Below, piece after piece: positions 1-8,564 of a stretch of 64,000 nucleotides of DNA. The DNA is taken from NCBI RefSeq assembly GCF_029076445.1, contig NZ_JARESG010000016.1, positions 40,250-104,249 of the forward strand, read 5' to 3'. The translations under genes were made by a program, and so were the position numbers. How positions within the stretch are numbered: position 1 is the stretch's first letter; every line of letters starts with the position of its first letter. The notes under the pieces were generated by a model, which was not told where the DNA came from, did no database searches, and saw nothing but the letters and a program-made list of their open reading frames with translations. Origin of the DNA: Pseudarthrobacter naphthalenicus (GTDB lineage: Bacteria > Actinomycetota > Actinomycetes > Actinomycetales > Micrococcaceae).

Positions 1-169
1 TATCTCCACCATCATCACCCTGAACCCGGGCGATGTGATCGCCACCGGCACCCCCGGCGGCGTGGGCCACGCGCAGGACCCCAAGCGCTACCTGCAGGAA
101 GGCCAGGTCCTGGTCACGACCATCGAAGGACTCGGCCAGCTGAAGAACCGCGTTATCAAGGAAGCCTGA
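1..169 (+). CDS. Fumarylacetoacetate hydrolase family protein, C-terminal part
   Basis: The reading frame is open from base 2 to a TGA at 167-169 and gives about 55 residues containing 'NPGDVIATGTPGGVG'. This is the signature C-terminal loop of the FAH fold (fumarylpyruvate hydrolase, 5-oxopent-3-ene-1,2,5-tricarboxylate decarboxylase and relatives). The N-terminus with the metal ligands lies outside the window. The stop overlaps the ATG of the next gene (TGATG), so the two are translationally coupled. Because that neighbour is a maleylpyruvate isomerase, the likely role is fumarylpyruvate hydrolysis to fumarate and pyruvate in a gentisate pathway. The family is clear; the exact substrate is inferred from the neighbour. 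Confidence 0.85.
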   Translation, partial: ISTIITLNPGDVIATGTPGGVGHAQDPKRYLQEGQVLVTTIEGLGQLKNRVIKEA

Positions 170-924
170 TGGTCGCCCGCCACGACCAGACCACGGACCC
201 GGCGCTCCTGGACGCACTGCTCCAGGCGCGCCGGGGCACCGCGTTCTTCGCCCGCAAGCTGAACGAGCTTCCGGATGCAGAACTCGATGGCTCCTCGCTG
301 CTGCCCGGATGGACCCGACGACACATCGTCGCCCACGTTGGTTACAACGCGCGTGCTATCGCCCGGCTGATCGAATGGGCCGCCACCGGAGTGGAAACGC
401 CCATGTATTCCTCCCCCGAGGCGCGCAAGCATGAGATCGAGTTCGGGGCCACCCTCAGTCCGATCGCGCTGCGGCACCTCTTCGACCACTCCGCCGTGCA
501 CCTGAACGTCGAATGGCGTGACCTGCCCGCCGACGCCTGGCACCACAAGGTCAAAACCGCCCAGGGACGCATCGTTCCCGCTGAAGAAACGGTTTGGATG
601 CGCACCCGCGAAGTGTGGATGCACGCCGTGGACCTGGACAACGGAGCTACGTTCAGTGACATCCCAGTACCCGTCCTGGAAAGACTGCTCGAGGACATCA
701 CCGGTGCCTGGAAAACCCGCGGCACCGACACCGGGCTCGTGGTCAAGGTGACCGGGCAGGAACCGGAGCCCAGCTTCGGCGACACCCCCGCAGCTCAACC
801 GACGGTGGTCTCAGGCCCGCTCCCCACGGTGGTCCAATGGGCGGCCGGCCGGGGCAGCGGCGGCGTCGCTGCAATGCGCAAAGGAACACCGCTAGCCGTT
901 CCCCCGGCACCAAAGTGGATCTGA
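169..924 (+). CDS. Maleylpyruvate isomerase, mycothiol-dependent type
   Basis: A 251-residue protein of the DinB-like MDMPI family, which isomerises maleylpyruvate to fumarylpyruvate with mycothiol as cofactor in actinobacterial gentisate degradation. The N-terminal four-helix domain carries 'GWTRRHIVAHV' (His52, His56) and 'TREVWMHAVDL' (Glu148, His152). These match the family's zinc ligands His, Glu and His. The C-terminal domain (about 170-251) is the usual small alpha/beta domain. The gene starts within the stop codon of the upstream FAH gene, consistent with an operon running in from the left. Need for mycothiol fits an actinobacterial host. Length is normal for the family. Confidence 0.88.
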   Translation: MVARHDQTTDPALLDALLQARRGTAFFARKLNELPDAELDGSSLLPGWTRRHIVAHVGYNARAIARLIEWAATGVETPMYSSPEARKHEIEFGATLSPIALRHLFDHSAVHLNVEWRDLPADAWHHKVKTAQGRIVPAEETVWMRTREVWMHAVDLDNGATFSDIPVPVLERLLEDITGAWKTRGTDTGLVVKVTGQEPEPSFGDTPAAQPTVVSGPLPTVVQWAAGRGSGGVAAMRKGTPLAVPPAPKWI

Positions 925-1676
925 ACCCTGAGTGGCGGAGACCTTGTGCATCACCCCCTTTAGATTGGAGCTGACGTGGCGTAGGGTCCCCTGCGAATAG
1001 GTAAGAAATAGGGGACGTCCGGTGGGTGCCCCAGCGCCCGGTACCCGCAGGCGTTTTAGTTGTTCGGCTCAGGGCGCTTTTTTGGACGGGGGAAACGTCC
1101 TGTTCGGGCACGGCCCGGAGCATGAAGCGGTGGAACTGAGGCACAGTGAATCTGGCGCAGCCGTGGGAGGGGCGTATAGCAGCGCCTTGTTGATGAGTTT
1201 TGAGCGGGTGGGGCCAGCTGCGTGGATTCACGGCCCATCGCACCAAAGGTTGCTAACCAGGACACCGCATCAAAAGTGCAGCCAAGAACGGGATTGGAGC
1301 GGAAGGCAGCCTAACGCTTCCTGCGATCACCTGCACGCCTGAATGCCTGAATGCCTCCGAGAATCTAAAGGACTAAGGCTTCCACTTGTGCCCTGAAAAT
1401 CAAAAATGTTTTGTAACACTCTTCCGCTGGTCTACGAAATCTTGTTACGGTAATCGAGAGGTTGATCCCTCGGGCCGAAGGTGCGTAGGGCACCCTGTGG
1501 GTGAGGTGGCAGCGGATAGACAGGACCTGATCGTTGGAGTCCGATCTGGCCTGGTCGTCCTGAAGACGGCGGGTACGTGGGCAATAGTGAGGTGAAGTGA
1601 CCATGACTTCGCCGATGCCCTACTAATCACGCAATTTTGTTGAACCGGGAACTCAAGTCGAACAGGAGAGCACAAA
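925..1676. other. Gene-free stretch between the two catabolic genes
   Basis: About 750 bases with only short overlapping open frames of unconvincing composition on both strands. I see no recognisable protein, tRNA or strong hairpin. The last 20 bases hold the ribosome binding site (AGGAGAG) of the hydrolase that follows. Confidence 0.5.
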
Positions 1677-2336
1677 ATGGGTTATAAGGTATCCGCAATC
1701 GATCCATCACGCACGGCGGTAATTGTGGTGGACATGGAGAACGACTTCGTAGCTGAAGGTGCTCCTATGGAGTCTTCCCAGGCGAGACAGGCAGTTCCGA
1801 ACATGCAAAAGGCACTATCATCAGCACGCGAAAGCGGCATGAAGGTTATTTACACGACCCATGCCCACCGAGAGGACGGTTGTGACGCTGGCCGATTCGC
1901 TGATCTCTACCCGCCTATTGCCGCCAAAGCGGGTCTCGTCGACGGTACTCCAGGCGTAGAGATTTACCCTGAACTCGCTCCAGGGCCGGGAGAGATCGTG
2001 GTGAAGAAGCATCGTTACAGTGCTTTTTTTGGCACCGATTTGGACATCATCCTGCGCGGCAGCGGAGTCGAAACTGTGGTCGTAATAGGTACCACTACTG
2101 AGAACTGTTGCCACGCCACCGCCCGGGATGCGATGTTCCGAGACTACTTTGTTGTCTTTCTCTCTGACGCCACCGGCACGTTTGACTACCCCGATGTCGG
2201 ACACGGTGCCATGTCCGCCGCAGAGGTACATGAAGCCACGCTGAAGATCCTCGCCTTCTCCACGGCCGACGTTATGACTACCGACGAATTTACCGCCATG
2301 GTCCGCGCCGCTGTGTTGGTGGAGGAACCAGTGTGA
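1677..2336 (+). CDS. Isochorismatase-family cysteine hydrolase
   Basis: A 219-residue alpha/beta hydrolase of the isochorismatase/nicotinamidase superfamily. The catalytic triad can be placed at Asp19 (in 'VVDMENDF'), Lys111 (in 'VVKKHRYSAFFGT') and nucleophile Cys144 (in 'GTTTENCCHATARDA'), the last followed by the diagnostic TARDA. The ATG is preceded by AGGAGAG at good spacing. Family members cleave amide or vinyl-ether bonds (N-carbamoylsarcosine, ureidoacrylate, biuret, isochorismate). Substrate cannot be told from sequence, and no pathway partner lies next to it. Base composition is a little lower in GC than the metal island to the right. Confidence 0.85.
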   Translation: MGYKVSAIDPSRTAVIVVDMENDFVAEGAPMESSQARQAVPNMQKALSSARESGMKVIYTTHAHREDGCDAGRFADLYPPIAAKAGLVDGTPGVEIYPELAPGPGEIVVKKHRYSAFFGTDLDIILRGSGVETVVVIGTTTENCCHATARDAMFRDYFVVFLSDATGTFDYPDVGHGAMSAAEVHEATLKILAFSTADVMTTDEFTAMVRAAVLVEEPV

Positions 2337-2497
2337 TTCCCCGCATGGGGGTAAATAAAGAGGTTCAGGGCAAGCACTACGACTCAGCCTCCCGACACAA
2401 CTGATAGGTGAGTTCCTTTGATCAAGAGCATGAGGAAGCGGTCCGCGGGCTGCGTTGCCTGCGGGCCTCTAGTACGGAGCACCTGAGGCACGGGCGG

Positions 2498-2531
2498 GAG
2501 CTCGTCCAGTTAAGGCACACCTCAACCTGAC
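2498..2531 (+). repeat. 34-bp repeat core, copy A
   Basis: The core 'GTCCAGTTAAGGCACAC' and flanking bases match 43225-43258 at about 30 of 34 positions, same orientation. Here it lies about 60 bases before the nested-hairpin repeat at 2589-2730. In the other location a 3.7-kb NTPase gene separates the two repeats. Confidence 0.65.
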
Positions 2532-2556
2532 AAACATGGCCTTGCCTGGACTGGAG

Positions 2557-2589
2557 AAGCAGTGGGAATTTATTCTCCGCCCACTGCTT
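2557..2589. other. 10-bp stem inverted repeat
   Basis: AAGCAGTGGG at 2557-2566 pairs perfectly with CCCACTGCTT at 2580-2589 around a 13-base loop. No T-tract follows, so a terminator role is uncertain. It abuts the nested-hairpin repeat and may belong to the same mobile unit. Confidence 0.5.
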
Positions 2590-2730
2590 CCGCCGCCCAC
2601 AACCGGGGACTATTCTCATAGGTTATCCACCGCTACTGCTACCAGGGAGCTACCCCAACGGCTCCCACTTCCAGCCGTGGATAACCTGAATTGACCCCAG
2701 CCATGGACGGATCAAAGTCGCCACTAGTTA
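2589..2730 (+). repeat. Nested stem-loop repeat, copy A
   Basis: About 140 bases that align with 47446-47595 at roughly three quarters identity by eye. Inside is a two-level palindrome: outer arms GGTTATCCAC / GTGGATAACC (10 bp, perfect in this copy) and inner arms GGGAGC / GCTCCC. The outer arms each contain a DnaA-box-like TTATCCAC in opposite orientation. It carries no coding potential. Conservation extends past the palindrome into 'GAATTGACCCCAGCCATGGAC'-like sequence, so the unit is larger than the hairpin. Confidence 0.7.
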
Positions 2731-2954
2731 CGGCCGCGAGATCAGCAGGCACGGGTTCGCCCCCCGAGGCAGGTTGACGGAATCTTCATTATCGGCGTTT
2801 AAGTAGGACGAGTAGCAGTAGCTGCAAGAACTCCCCGTTCCACCGCGAAGCGAATGCGTGAGAACCGCACCCAACGTGACTCTTCCAGGATCGGGAGATG
2901 ACACGAACCGGTACCACCGCGGCGTTGCGTACCTTCACCCTGCCAACACCCGGA

Positions 2955-3145
2955 TCGAACCTGGTGCCTCTCATGGTGGAACACGAAGAAGCCATCAGTC
3001 GACTGGAAGCATCATGGCGGTCTTGAAATTCCTTCGGCTTGACGCCTCAACCGGGATGAGCGTCTGGTGGCGGGACCACGCCGACCACCATATGGGCCTC
3101 CTGCTCTCGGCGGAGGGCCCTTTCATGGGCGGCAAATCCATCGCC
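2955..3145 (+). pseudogene. DUF4913 protein remnant, frameshifted
   Basis: Two adjacent frames together spell a DUF4913 core: 'EHEEAISRLEASWRS' (stop follows) and then, in another frame, 'FLRLDASTGMSVWWRDHADHHMGLLLSAEGPFMGG'. The intact DUF4913 protein at 47.7-48.1 kb has the parallel 'HPEALIRMEAIWRAWEHLRLEPALGVSTWWLNHADPHMRMLMDKEGPF'-type order. At least one frameshift near 3017 and probably another near 2968 break the copy, and no start or upstream domain is recognisable. DUF4913 genes are typical passengers of actinobacterial conjugation clusters, so this is debris of a second transfer region or of a duplication. Confidence 0.75.
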
Positions 3146-3229
3146 GGTGGCCAGGCGGCAGAGCAAAATGTTCTGCCTGCAGCTTCGCGACGGTGCCATG
3201 TGTCCACCGGGGCCGAAGTTCCAGCAGAT

Positions 3230-5668
3230 TTACCTTGGTCCGAATTCGGATGGGCGGCGATTGGGCGGGTTTGGGTTAAGGCGAATGGGGATTACCCTGA
3301 CGGGGCCATGCGAGCGGGTTGCGGGGGCATGCGTTTTGTCTTCGGCCGCGCCAAGGGTGAAGGAGTCAGCGATCCCCGGTGTGCCGAACTGGGTGACGGT
3401 GTTGGTGCGCTCAGGCCGGTACCAGCCCACGGCGGTCCCGCGCAGGGCCATGAGTGCCGAGCCGAACACCACATACGCGCGCAGTGGTTCGTAGATGAGC
3501 CGGTAAATCGGGACCATGAGCAGGTGGAGGAGGTTTTCGCGGACCATCACGACGGCAACGATGGAGATGAGCATGTGAGTTGCAGCCACGAAGGCCGAGA
3601 AGATGGCGATGGCTTCCCATTCGCCCTGCACCAGGCTTTTGACTGCGACAACCACTGTCAGCGGCATAAAGAGCAGCGGGACAAGCACTGAGATCAGCGC
3701 GTACGGCATGGTGAGCATTCCGAGGGCGCCGAACCGGGGGTTGAACAACATCCTGCGGTGCTTGTACAGGGTCTGGAAATTCCCGTAAGTCCAGCGGAGG
3801 CGCTGCTTGAACAGGCCTGCAACGGTCAGCGGCGCCTCGGTCCACGCCACTGCTTCGTTTTCCTGGACGATGCTATAGCCGAGCCGCTGCAGTGACAGTG
3901 TGAGGTCGGCGTCTTCTGCGAGTGTGTCGTGGGAGTAGCCGCCGGCTTTGACGAGGGCTTCCCTGCGCCAAGCGGCGCAGGCGCCAGGAACGATCGAGAT
4001 GGCTCCCATCAGCCCTTCGGCCATACGCGTGACACAGATTCCCGACAGGTACTCCAGGCTTTGCCAGGCTGTGATGAGATTGCGGCGGTTTCCGACCTTG
4101 ACGTGGCCGGCCACTGCTCCCACTTCTTTGCCGTTGCGTGGTGCGAGGAAGTGACGGGCAAGCATCTTGATGGTTTGCGGTTCAAACAGGGTGTCGCCGT
4201 CGAGGGTAACCACGACCTCTCCGCGGGACTGTTCGATTCCGTAGTTGCTTGCCGCGGATTTGCCGCCGTTGGGCTGGTCAAGGACACGCAGGTTCGGCCA
4301 GGTCATGGCGTAGTCCCATAGGACGTCCAGGGTGCCGTCGGTTGATCCGTCGTTGATCGCCACCACTTCCATGCGGGGGTAGTCACTGGCCTTCAGCGCA
4401 TCCAAGGTCCGGGCCACCACCATTTCTTCGTTGAAGACCGGGAGGACGACGCTGACGAAAGGCCAGTCCTTGTCCTCCACCGTGTCCCAGCGACGCTTCC
4501 TCTGACGATGGTTGTTGACCAGGGCCAGGACCACGAACAGGAACGTCAGGATGGTCAGGGAGATTATGCCGAACCAGAATAGCCAATTAAGGAGAACGTT
4601 CGGGGCGACCAAAAAGGTTGTCAGCGCCGCCAGGGTCACGTTGTCCTCGACAGTGGCAGGAATCCTGCGCTGGGGTACATAGTCGGTCGGCAGCAGGGGC
4701 TCGACGGTGGTGAAAGTGTAGCCCTGTGCCCTGGCCTGCGGAATGAGCCTCTTCAACATGTCGATTGTCGCGCGCCGGTCGCCGCCGCTGTCGTGGACCA
4801 ACACGACGTGCCCTTTGCCGTCCAGTTTCGGCGTTGGGACAGGCATTCCCGGTTCGTATTCCCAGTCTCTCGTATCAAGATCCATATTGATGTTCAGGTA
4901 ACCGAGCTGCTGGGCCTGCAGAAGGGCCAAGGTATTGTTCTCCGGGTTGCCGCTGGGGATACGGAACAGCTCGGAGTCGTAGTTATCCGTAGCGCGCATG
5001 ACCCGCTCTGTGCCGATGATCTGCTGACGGTTAGTAGTGTCATTCCCGGCCCAAAAATCGTTATGGGACATGGTGTGGTTTCCCACCATGTGGCCTTCAC
5101 GCACCATGCGCCGGAAGATCTCCGGGTACTTGACGACGTTGTCCCCGACTGGAAAGAACGTCGCCGTTATGCCTTCGCTGGCCAACAGATCCAGGATCTC
5201 CGGCGTGTAGCGCGGGTCCGGCCCGTCATCGAAGGTCAGCATGAGCGTGCGGTCCTTGGCCTGGCCATACGCATCAAGCACGTAGGGGCTGCTGCCGATC
5301 ACTTGGCTCTCCGTGAGAGTGGCCTCCCTCCAGACAGTGTTGCTGAAAGGATCCTTGAGCAGGACCTTGCCGTTCGTTCTCTCCACGAGCGCGATCCGGT
5401 GAAGAAGCGCTGTGCCTTCCCTGAAACCGACCCGGGGGATGTTTTCCAGGTCCTGCTGCGCCAGCAGCGTCCGCGGATAACTGGCTGTCTGATTGAGCTG
5501 CCCCCGATGCACCGGAGCGGTCGCCGCAGGCAGGATCCAGCCTGTGGACAGGATAATCGCCAACACCCCTGCAACGAGGGTAATCAGAACTCTTCGCCAG
5601 CGTTTGCCGCTCGCGTCGAAGAAGACCGGAGCAGGGCCAGGTGCGTGAGAAGGGGCTGGAGGTCTCAT
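3230..5668 (-). CDS. Bifunctional polysaccharide deacetylase / family 2 glycosyltransferase
   Basis: About 812 residues. The start is the ATG at 5668, with GAGGAG five bases upstream; a longer open frame to 5806 lacks such a site. Order of parts: N-terminal membrane anchor (about 26-48), NodB-type deacetylase with metal/catalytic motif 'TFDDGPDP' (145-152) and His pair 'HTMSH' (198-202), two membrane helices (350-385), then a processive GT2 domain from about 405 with 'NDGSTDGT', 'LDGDT' (490), 'AEDADL' (585) and 'QRLRW' (622-626), and C-terminal membrane helices. The glycosyltransferase resembles PgaC/hyaluronan/chitin synthases. It probably polymerises and de-N-acetylates an extracellular glycan. 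It stands alone, without export partners nearby. Its 3' end abuts the DUF4913 debris. Confidence 0.88.
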   Translation of the reverse strand: MRPPAPSHAPGPAPVFFDASGKRWRRVLITLVAGVLAIILSTGWILPAATAPVHRGQLNQTASYPRTLLAQQDLENIPRVGFREGTALLHRIALVERTNGKVLLKDPFSNTVWREATLTESQVIGSSPYVLDAYGQAKDRTLMLTFDDGPDPRYTPEILDLLASEGITATFFPVGDNVVKYPEIFRRMVREGHMVGNHTMSHNDFWAGNDTTNRQQIIGTERVMRATDNYDSELFRIPSGNPENNTLALLQAQQLGYLNINMDLDTRDWEYEPGMPVPTPKLDGKGHVVLVHDSGGDRRATIDMLKRLIPQARAQGYTFTTVEPLLPTDYVPQRRIPATVEDNVTLAALTTFLVAPNVLLNWLFWFGIISLTILTFLFVVLALVNNHRQRKRRWDTVEDKDWPFVSVVLPVFNEEMVVARTLDALKASDYPRMEVVAINDGSTDGTLDVLWDYAMTWPNLRVLDQPNGGKSAASNYGIEQSRGEVVVTLDGDTLFEPQTIKMLARHFLAPRNGKEVGAVAGHVKVGNRRNLITAWQSLEYLSGICVTRMAEGLMGAISIVPGACAAWRREALVKAGGYSHDTLAEDADLTLSLQRLGYSIVQENEAVAWTEAPLTVAGLFKQRLRWTYGNFQTLYKHRRMLFNPRFGALGMLTMPYALISVLVPLLFMPLTVVVAVKSLVQGEWEAIAIFSAFVAATHMLISIVAVVMVRENLLHLLMVPIYRLIYEPLRAYVVFGSALMALRGTAVGWYRPERTNTVTQFGTPGIADSFTLGAAEDKTHAPATRSHGPVRVIPIRLNPNPPNRRPSEFGPR

Positions 5669-6219
5669 GTTCTCCTCGGGCGGGAGCCGTGCGTACAGGG
5701 CAACCTGACCGACAGGGTCAGGAAAGTGACCACCCAGGACGAGGGAGAAAGGGGTAAATCTGCCCCCGAACCTGGTGCCGCGGAGCCAGCCACTCCGAAA
5801 CGCCACCTTATCTAGGACAGTAGTCGTGCCAGATGCGAGTACACATGAGTGGCACGTACTCTAGTTTCCCGGCCGCGCTACCTGCTCGGCTGCTCACCGC
5901 AAAGTGAGCCTGAACTCCGGCTTCGGTAACCGTCCCTAGCTAGTCCGTGTCCTTGAACGAGGGCAAGGGAAACTGCGGTCATCCCGCAGGTCCAGTCATA
6001 GCAATAGCGGGGAAGGCAGTCGCGGCACGACAGCATGCGCTGCCTGGGTTGGGCTTGGTCCGGCAACTGACTGCCCGCCCGCTACGCTGGAGACGTGTAT
6101 CTCTGTCGAGTAACAAACTGCCGCCCGATCGTTGGCCTTTTGATCAAAGGTCCGGGGGCCGAGCAGTATTTTCTTCGTCCGGAAGCGATTGAAGCGGAGC
6201 GTCACGGCCAAGGCTGGCT
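5669..6219. other. Divergent intergenic region
   Basis: About 550 bases between the deacetylase/glycosyltransferase gene and SURF1. Presumably it holds both promoters, but I find no convincing hexamer pair, hairpin or coding frame. Confidence 0.4.
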
Positions 6220-7083
6220 GTGACGTACAAGTTCCTCTTCACCCGTCGTTGGATGGGTTATCTGCTTTTGGCTGCCATTGTGGCAGCAGCTTGCGCGGGA
6301 CTGAGCAAATGGCAGATGGACCGCAGGAACGATGCGGTCACCGAAATCCGTCGCATCCAGCAGAACTACGCTAAAGCCCCTATACCGTTCGAGGAAGCCC
6401 GGCAGTATTTAGAAGTCGCCGATCCTGAGGCGAAATGGACAGCCGTTTCCCTCACCGGCCAATACCTGGTGCAGGATCAACGGGTTGTCAGGAACAGACC
6501 AAACAATTCCGCTCCAGGGTATGAGGTACTCGTCCCGTTCCGGCTGGCCTCGGGTGAAACCATCGTGGTTAACCGGGGTTGGTTGCCAATCGGCAACGCC
6601 AGATCCGGCTACCCGGATGTGGTTCCGGAACCACCGGCAGGAAACGTCCAAGTTATCGTCCGTTTAAAACCGTCTGAACCAACGATTGACGGACGGACCG
6701 CCCCGGAGGGCCAGTTGGCCAGCATTGCTCTGCCCGAGTACGCCCGCCAGTTGGGATACCCGCTGCTGACCGGAAGTTACGGGTTGATGTCCTCGGAGAC
6801 CCCCAGTGCCGGTGTTTCGCCTGCGCCTCTGTCGTTGCCGCGGGTACAGGAAGGTTCGAACCTGTCCTACGCCATGCAGTGGCTGACCTTTGGAATACTG
6901 GCGTTCGTGGGATTCGGATACGCTGCACGCCAGCAGGCCCGCATCGCCCGGAAGGACCGTGAAGACCAAGAGAAGAGCGGCCGCTCCGAATCCGTACTGC
7001 CGGCCCGCCGGGAGGCGAAGGCGCGGAAGCGCAACAGCTCAGATGAGGAAGAGGACGCACTCCTGGACCGTTTGGGCATCTGA
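6220..7083 (+). CDS. SURF1 family cytochrome c oxidase assembly protein
   Basis: A 287-residue protein starting at GTG 6220. It has the SURF1 layout: first membrane helix (about 11-28) followed by 'LSKWQMDRR', an extracytoplasmic domain with 'PGYEVLVPF' and 'VVNRGWLP' (about 110-140), a second helix (about 215-235, after 'LSYAMQWLTFG'), and a charged cytoplasmic tail rich in Arg, Glu and Asp. SURF1 proteins help insert heme a into oxidase subunit I. It belongs to a set of oxidase/cytochrome assembly genes in this island (CtaG at 9.8 and 11.4 kb, CcsB at 34 kb). No oxidase structural genes accompany it, so it is probably a spare copy of a chromosomal gene. Confidence 0.85.
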   Translation: MTYKFLFTRRWMGYLLLAAIVAAACAGLSKWQMDRRNDAVTEIRRIQQNYAKAPIPFEEARQYLEVADPEAKWTAVSLTGQYLVQDQRVVRNRPNNSAPGYEVLVPFRLASGETIVVNRGWLPIGNARSGYPDVVPEPPAGNVQVIVRLKPSEPTIDGRTAPEGQLASIALPEYARQLGYPLLTGSYGLMSSETPSAGVSPAPLSLPRVQEGSNLSYAMQWLTFGILAFVGFGYAARQQARIARKDREDQEKSGRSESVLPARREAKARKRNSSDEEEDALLDRLGI

Positions 7084-7121
7084 GAACTCCCTGGCTGCAC
7101 GCCAGAACCGGGCTCACGCTT

Positions 7122-7150
7122 TTACATTAATTCATCTTTGAATGTACTTT
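7122..7150 (+). promoter_or_regulatory. Promoter of the first CmtR-like repressor gene, leaderless
   Basis: TTACAT (7122-7127) and TACTTT (7145-7150) are separated by exactly 17 bases. The TACTTT ends six bases before ATG 7157, so transcription should begin at or next to the start codon. The spacer contains ATTAATTCATC, shared as ATTAATGCATC upstream of the second CmtR-like gene (13555-13564), a plausible operator half. Confidence 0.6.
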
Positions 7151-7156
7151 GGGTGG

Positions 7157-7537
7157 ATGGAAGCCCTTACGCACGCCCCGGTGCTCGCACGGTTCGGTTA
7201 CGCGGTCTCGGACCCGACCAGGGCCAGAGTCCTGCTGGCCCTGGCGGCAGCGCCTTCGTACCCCTCCGACCTGGCAGATTCCATCGGTGTCTCACGACAG
7301 AGCATGTCCAATCACCTGACCTGCCTGCGGGGCTGCGGGCTGGTGGTGGCCGTACCGGATGGTCGGCGGACCCGGTATGAACTTTCCGACGCCCGGCTGG
7401 GCCACGCGATCAACGACCTGATAGGCGTAGTGCTGGCCGTTGACCCGGCCTGCTGTGCGGTTGACGGGACGGATGGCATGAGTACGACACTCCAACCCCG
7501 CAGCCCGGCGCTTGCCTTGATTCGCAAGGGAGGCTGA
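7157..7537 (+). CDS. ArsR-family metal sensor, CmtR-like (Cd/Pb type)
   Basis: 126 residues from ATG 7157. The start is chosen because a well-spaced promoter ends six bases upstream and because it gives the length of CmtR. Winged-helix core with 'SVSRQSMSNHL'-like recognition helix. It has the CmtR cysteine pattern: two Cys four residues apart in the recognition helix ('HLTCLRGCGLV', counterpart of Cys57/Cys61) and a C-terminal Cys pair in 'DPACCAV' (counterpart of Cys102). Family knowledge: CmtR releases DNA on binding Cd(II) or Pb(II). It lies four bases before the thioredoxin-like gene and the broken lspA, so it heads a small Pb/Cd-type operon that has lost its exporter. Confidence 0.82.
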   Translation: MEALTHAPVLARFGYAVSDPTRARVLLALAAAPSYPSDLADSIGVSRQSMSNHLTCLRGCGLVVAVPDGRRTRYELSDARLGHAINDLIGVVLAVDPACCAVDGTDGMSTTLQPRSPALALIRKGG

Positions 7538-7540
7538 GCT

Positions 7541-7855
7541 GTGCACTACGAGCTGCGCACCATACCGGGCTGCCCAAACTCCGGGCCGGCACTGGAGCTA
7601 TTCCGAACCGCCCTGCAGGCCGAGGGTCGTAACCCAGAACTCGTGACGGTCCTTGAGGTCACCTCCGAGGCCGAGGCTGCGGCGCTGCAGTTCCACGGCT
7701 CCCCGGCGTTCACGGCCGGCGGGCAGGACCTGTTTCCTTCCGCGGCCGGAGCCGGGCTCAGCTGCCGGGTCTATTCCACCGATCGTGGTCTTGCCGGGCT
7801 GCCCTCGATTGCCTCCTTGCGGGCCGCTGTGCGCGGGTCCGCCGCCGGGGCGTGA
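7541..7855 (+). CDS. Thioredoxin-like small protein with CPNS motif
   Basis: 104 residues from GTG 7541, three bases after the repressor's stop codon. The N-terminus 'IPGCPNSGPALELF' resembles the CxxS active site of glutaredoxin/thioredoxin-like proteins found in mercury and cadmium operons. The second half has 'GSPAFTAGGQDLF', with a Pro at the cis-Pro position. No signal peptide is visible, so it should be cytoplasmic. Function unknown: thiol exchange or metal hand-off is possible. The gene ends where the lspA pseudogene begins. Confidence 0.6.
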   Translation: MHYELRTIPGCPNSGPALELFRTALQAEGRNPELVTVLEVTSEAEAAALQFHGSPAFTAGGQDLFPSAAGAGLSCRVYSTDRGLAGLPSIASLRAAVRGSAAGA

Positions 7856-8342
7856 GCATTCTGAGAACCCGGCGGTCCCTGGCCACACGCGCTTGCTTGT
7901 GATTTCCGCCGCCGCCCTCGCGGTACTGGACCTGCTGGTCAAGTTCACTGTGGTACAGAGCCTGGGTCAAGGCAGTCACGGTACTGCCAGGGACTTTGAC
8001 CGGGTCAACATTCGCGTGGCCTAAGACACCAGGGTGAGGTTCGGCCTCGGTTCCTCGTTTTTCGTGCGCGGGTCGTTGCCGTGGCTACTGCCGTCTTCGT
8101 TGTGGTGTTGGCCGTATTCCTGGTCCGGGTCTGTCCAGTTCCGGGCGCGACTCTCCTTCTGGGCGGGTGGGCTCGGGAACCTTGTGGACTGGCTGGTTGG
8201 CAAGGGGTCGTGGTTTACCTGCACACCAAGTGGTTTCCGACCTTTTATCTTGCGGCGCTTTATCTTGCGGTGCTTAGTTGTGGCGGGGGCTGGGCCGGTG
8301 GTCTTGGAAACGGCGTGCGGCCTGGTGAGGCAAAAGAACTAA
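7856..8342 (+). pseudogene. lspA: Lipoprotein signal peptidase (lspA), multiply frameshifted
   Basis: The three forward frames must be spliced to recover a signal peptidase II. They give 'LAVLDLLVKF' with 'GTARDFDRVNIRVA' then a stop, 'GLGSS' in a second frame, 'GATLLLGG' and 'GGLGNLVDWLVGKG' across frames, and 'VVYLHTKWFPTFYLA' in a third. The catalytic Asp environments (GNLVDR, FNLAD) are recognisable but mutated (D to W context, FNLAD to FYLAA). At least three indels are needed. The intact relative is at 18185-18703. In lead/cadmium operons an LspA homologue (PbrC type) commonly follows the efflux ATPase, which fits the CmtR-like gene upstream. Confidence 0.8.
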
Positions 8343-8564
8343 GCGGCAGGGGGAGTCGTTTTTATTGGCTTCGATCGATCGTCTTCCGGCCATTGGGGTT
8401 CGTCCGCGCAACGGTAGGCTCGGAGGCGTCAGGTCCCGTCTGAGGCGTCGACCGGATCACCAGTTGAGAGACCCCGGATTCGCCGTCCTACGGATGAATT
8501 AGGGCGCCGGCCCACCCGGAACGTTCCTGCATCATCGGCGGACGCCGCCGGACTGCCCTCACGG
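8343..8564. other. Short gene-free spacer
   Basis: About 220 bases between the convergent lspA remnant and the M23 peptidase gene. No gene or strong hairpin seen. Confidence 0.4.

Noticed and set aside
2589..2730. Integron attC site
   Set aside because: Palindromic, but the terminal boxes do not fit RYYYAAC and GTTRRRY, and no integrase is present.
4793..5815. 340-codon open frame opposite the deacetylase domain
   Set aside because: Shadow of the minus-strand NodB domain; no domain of its own.
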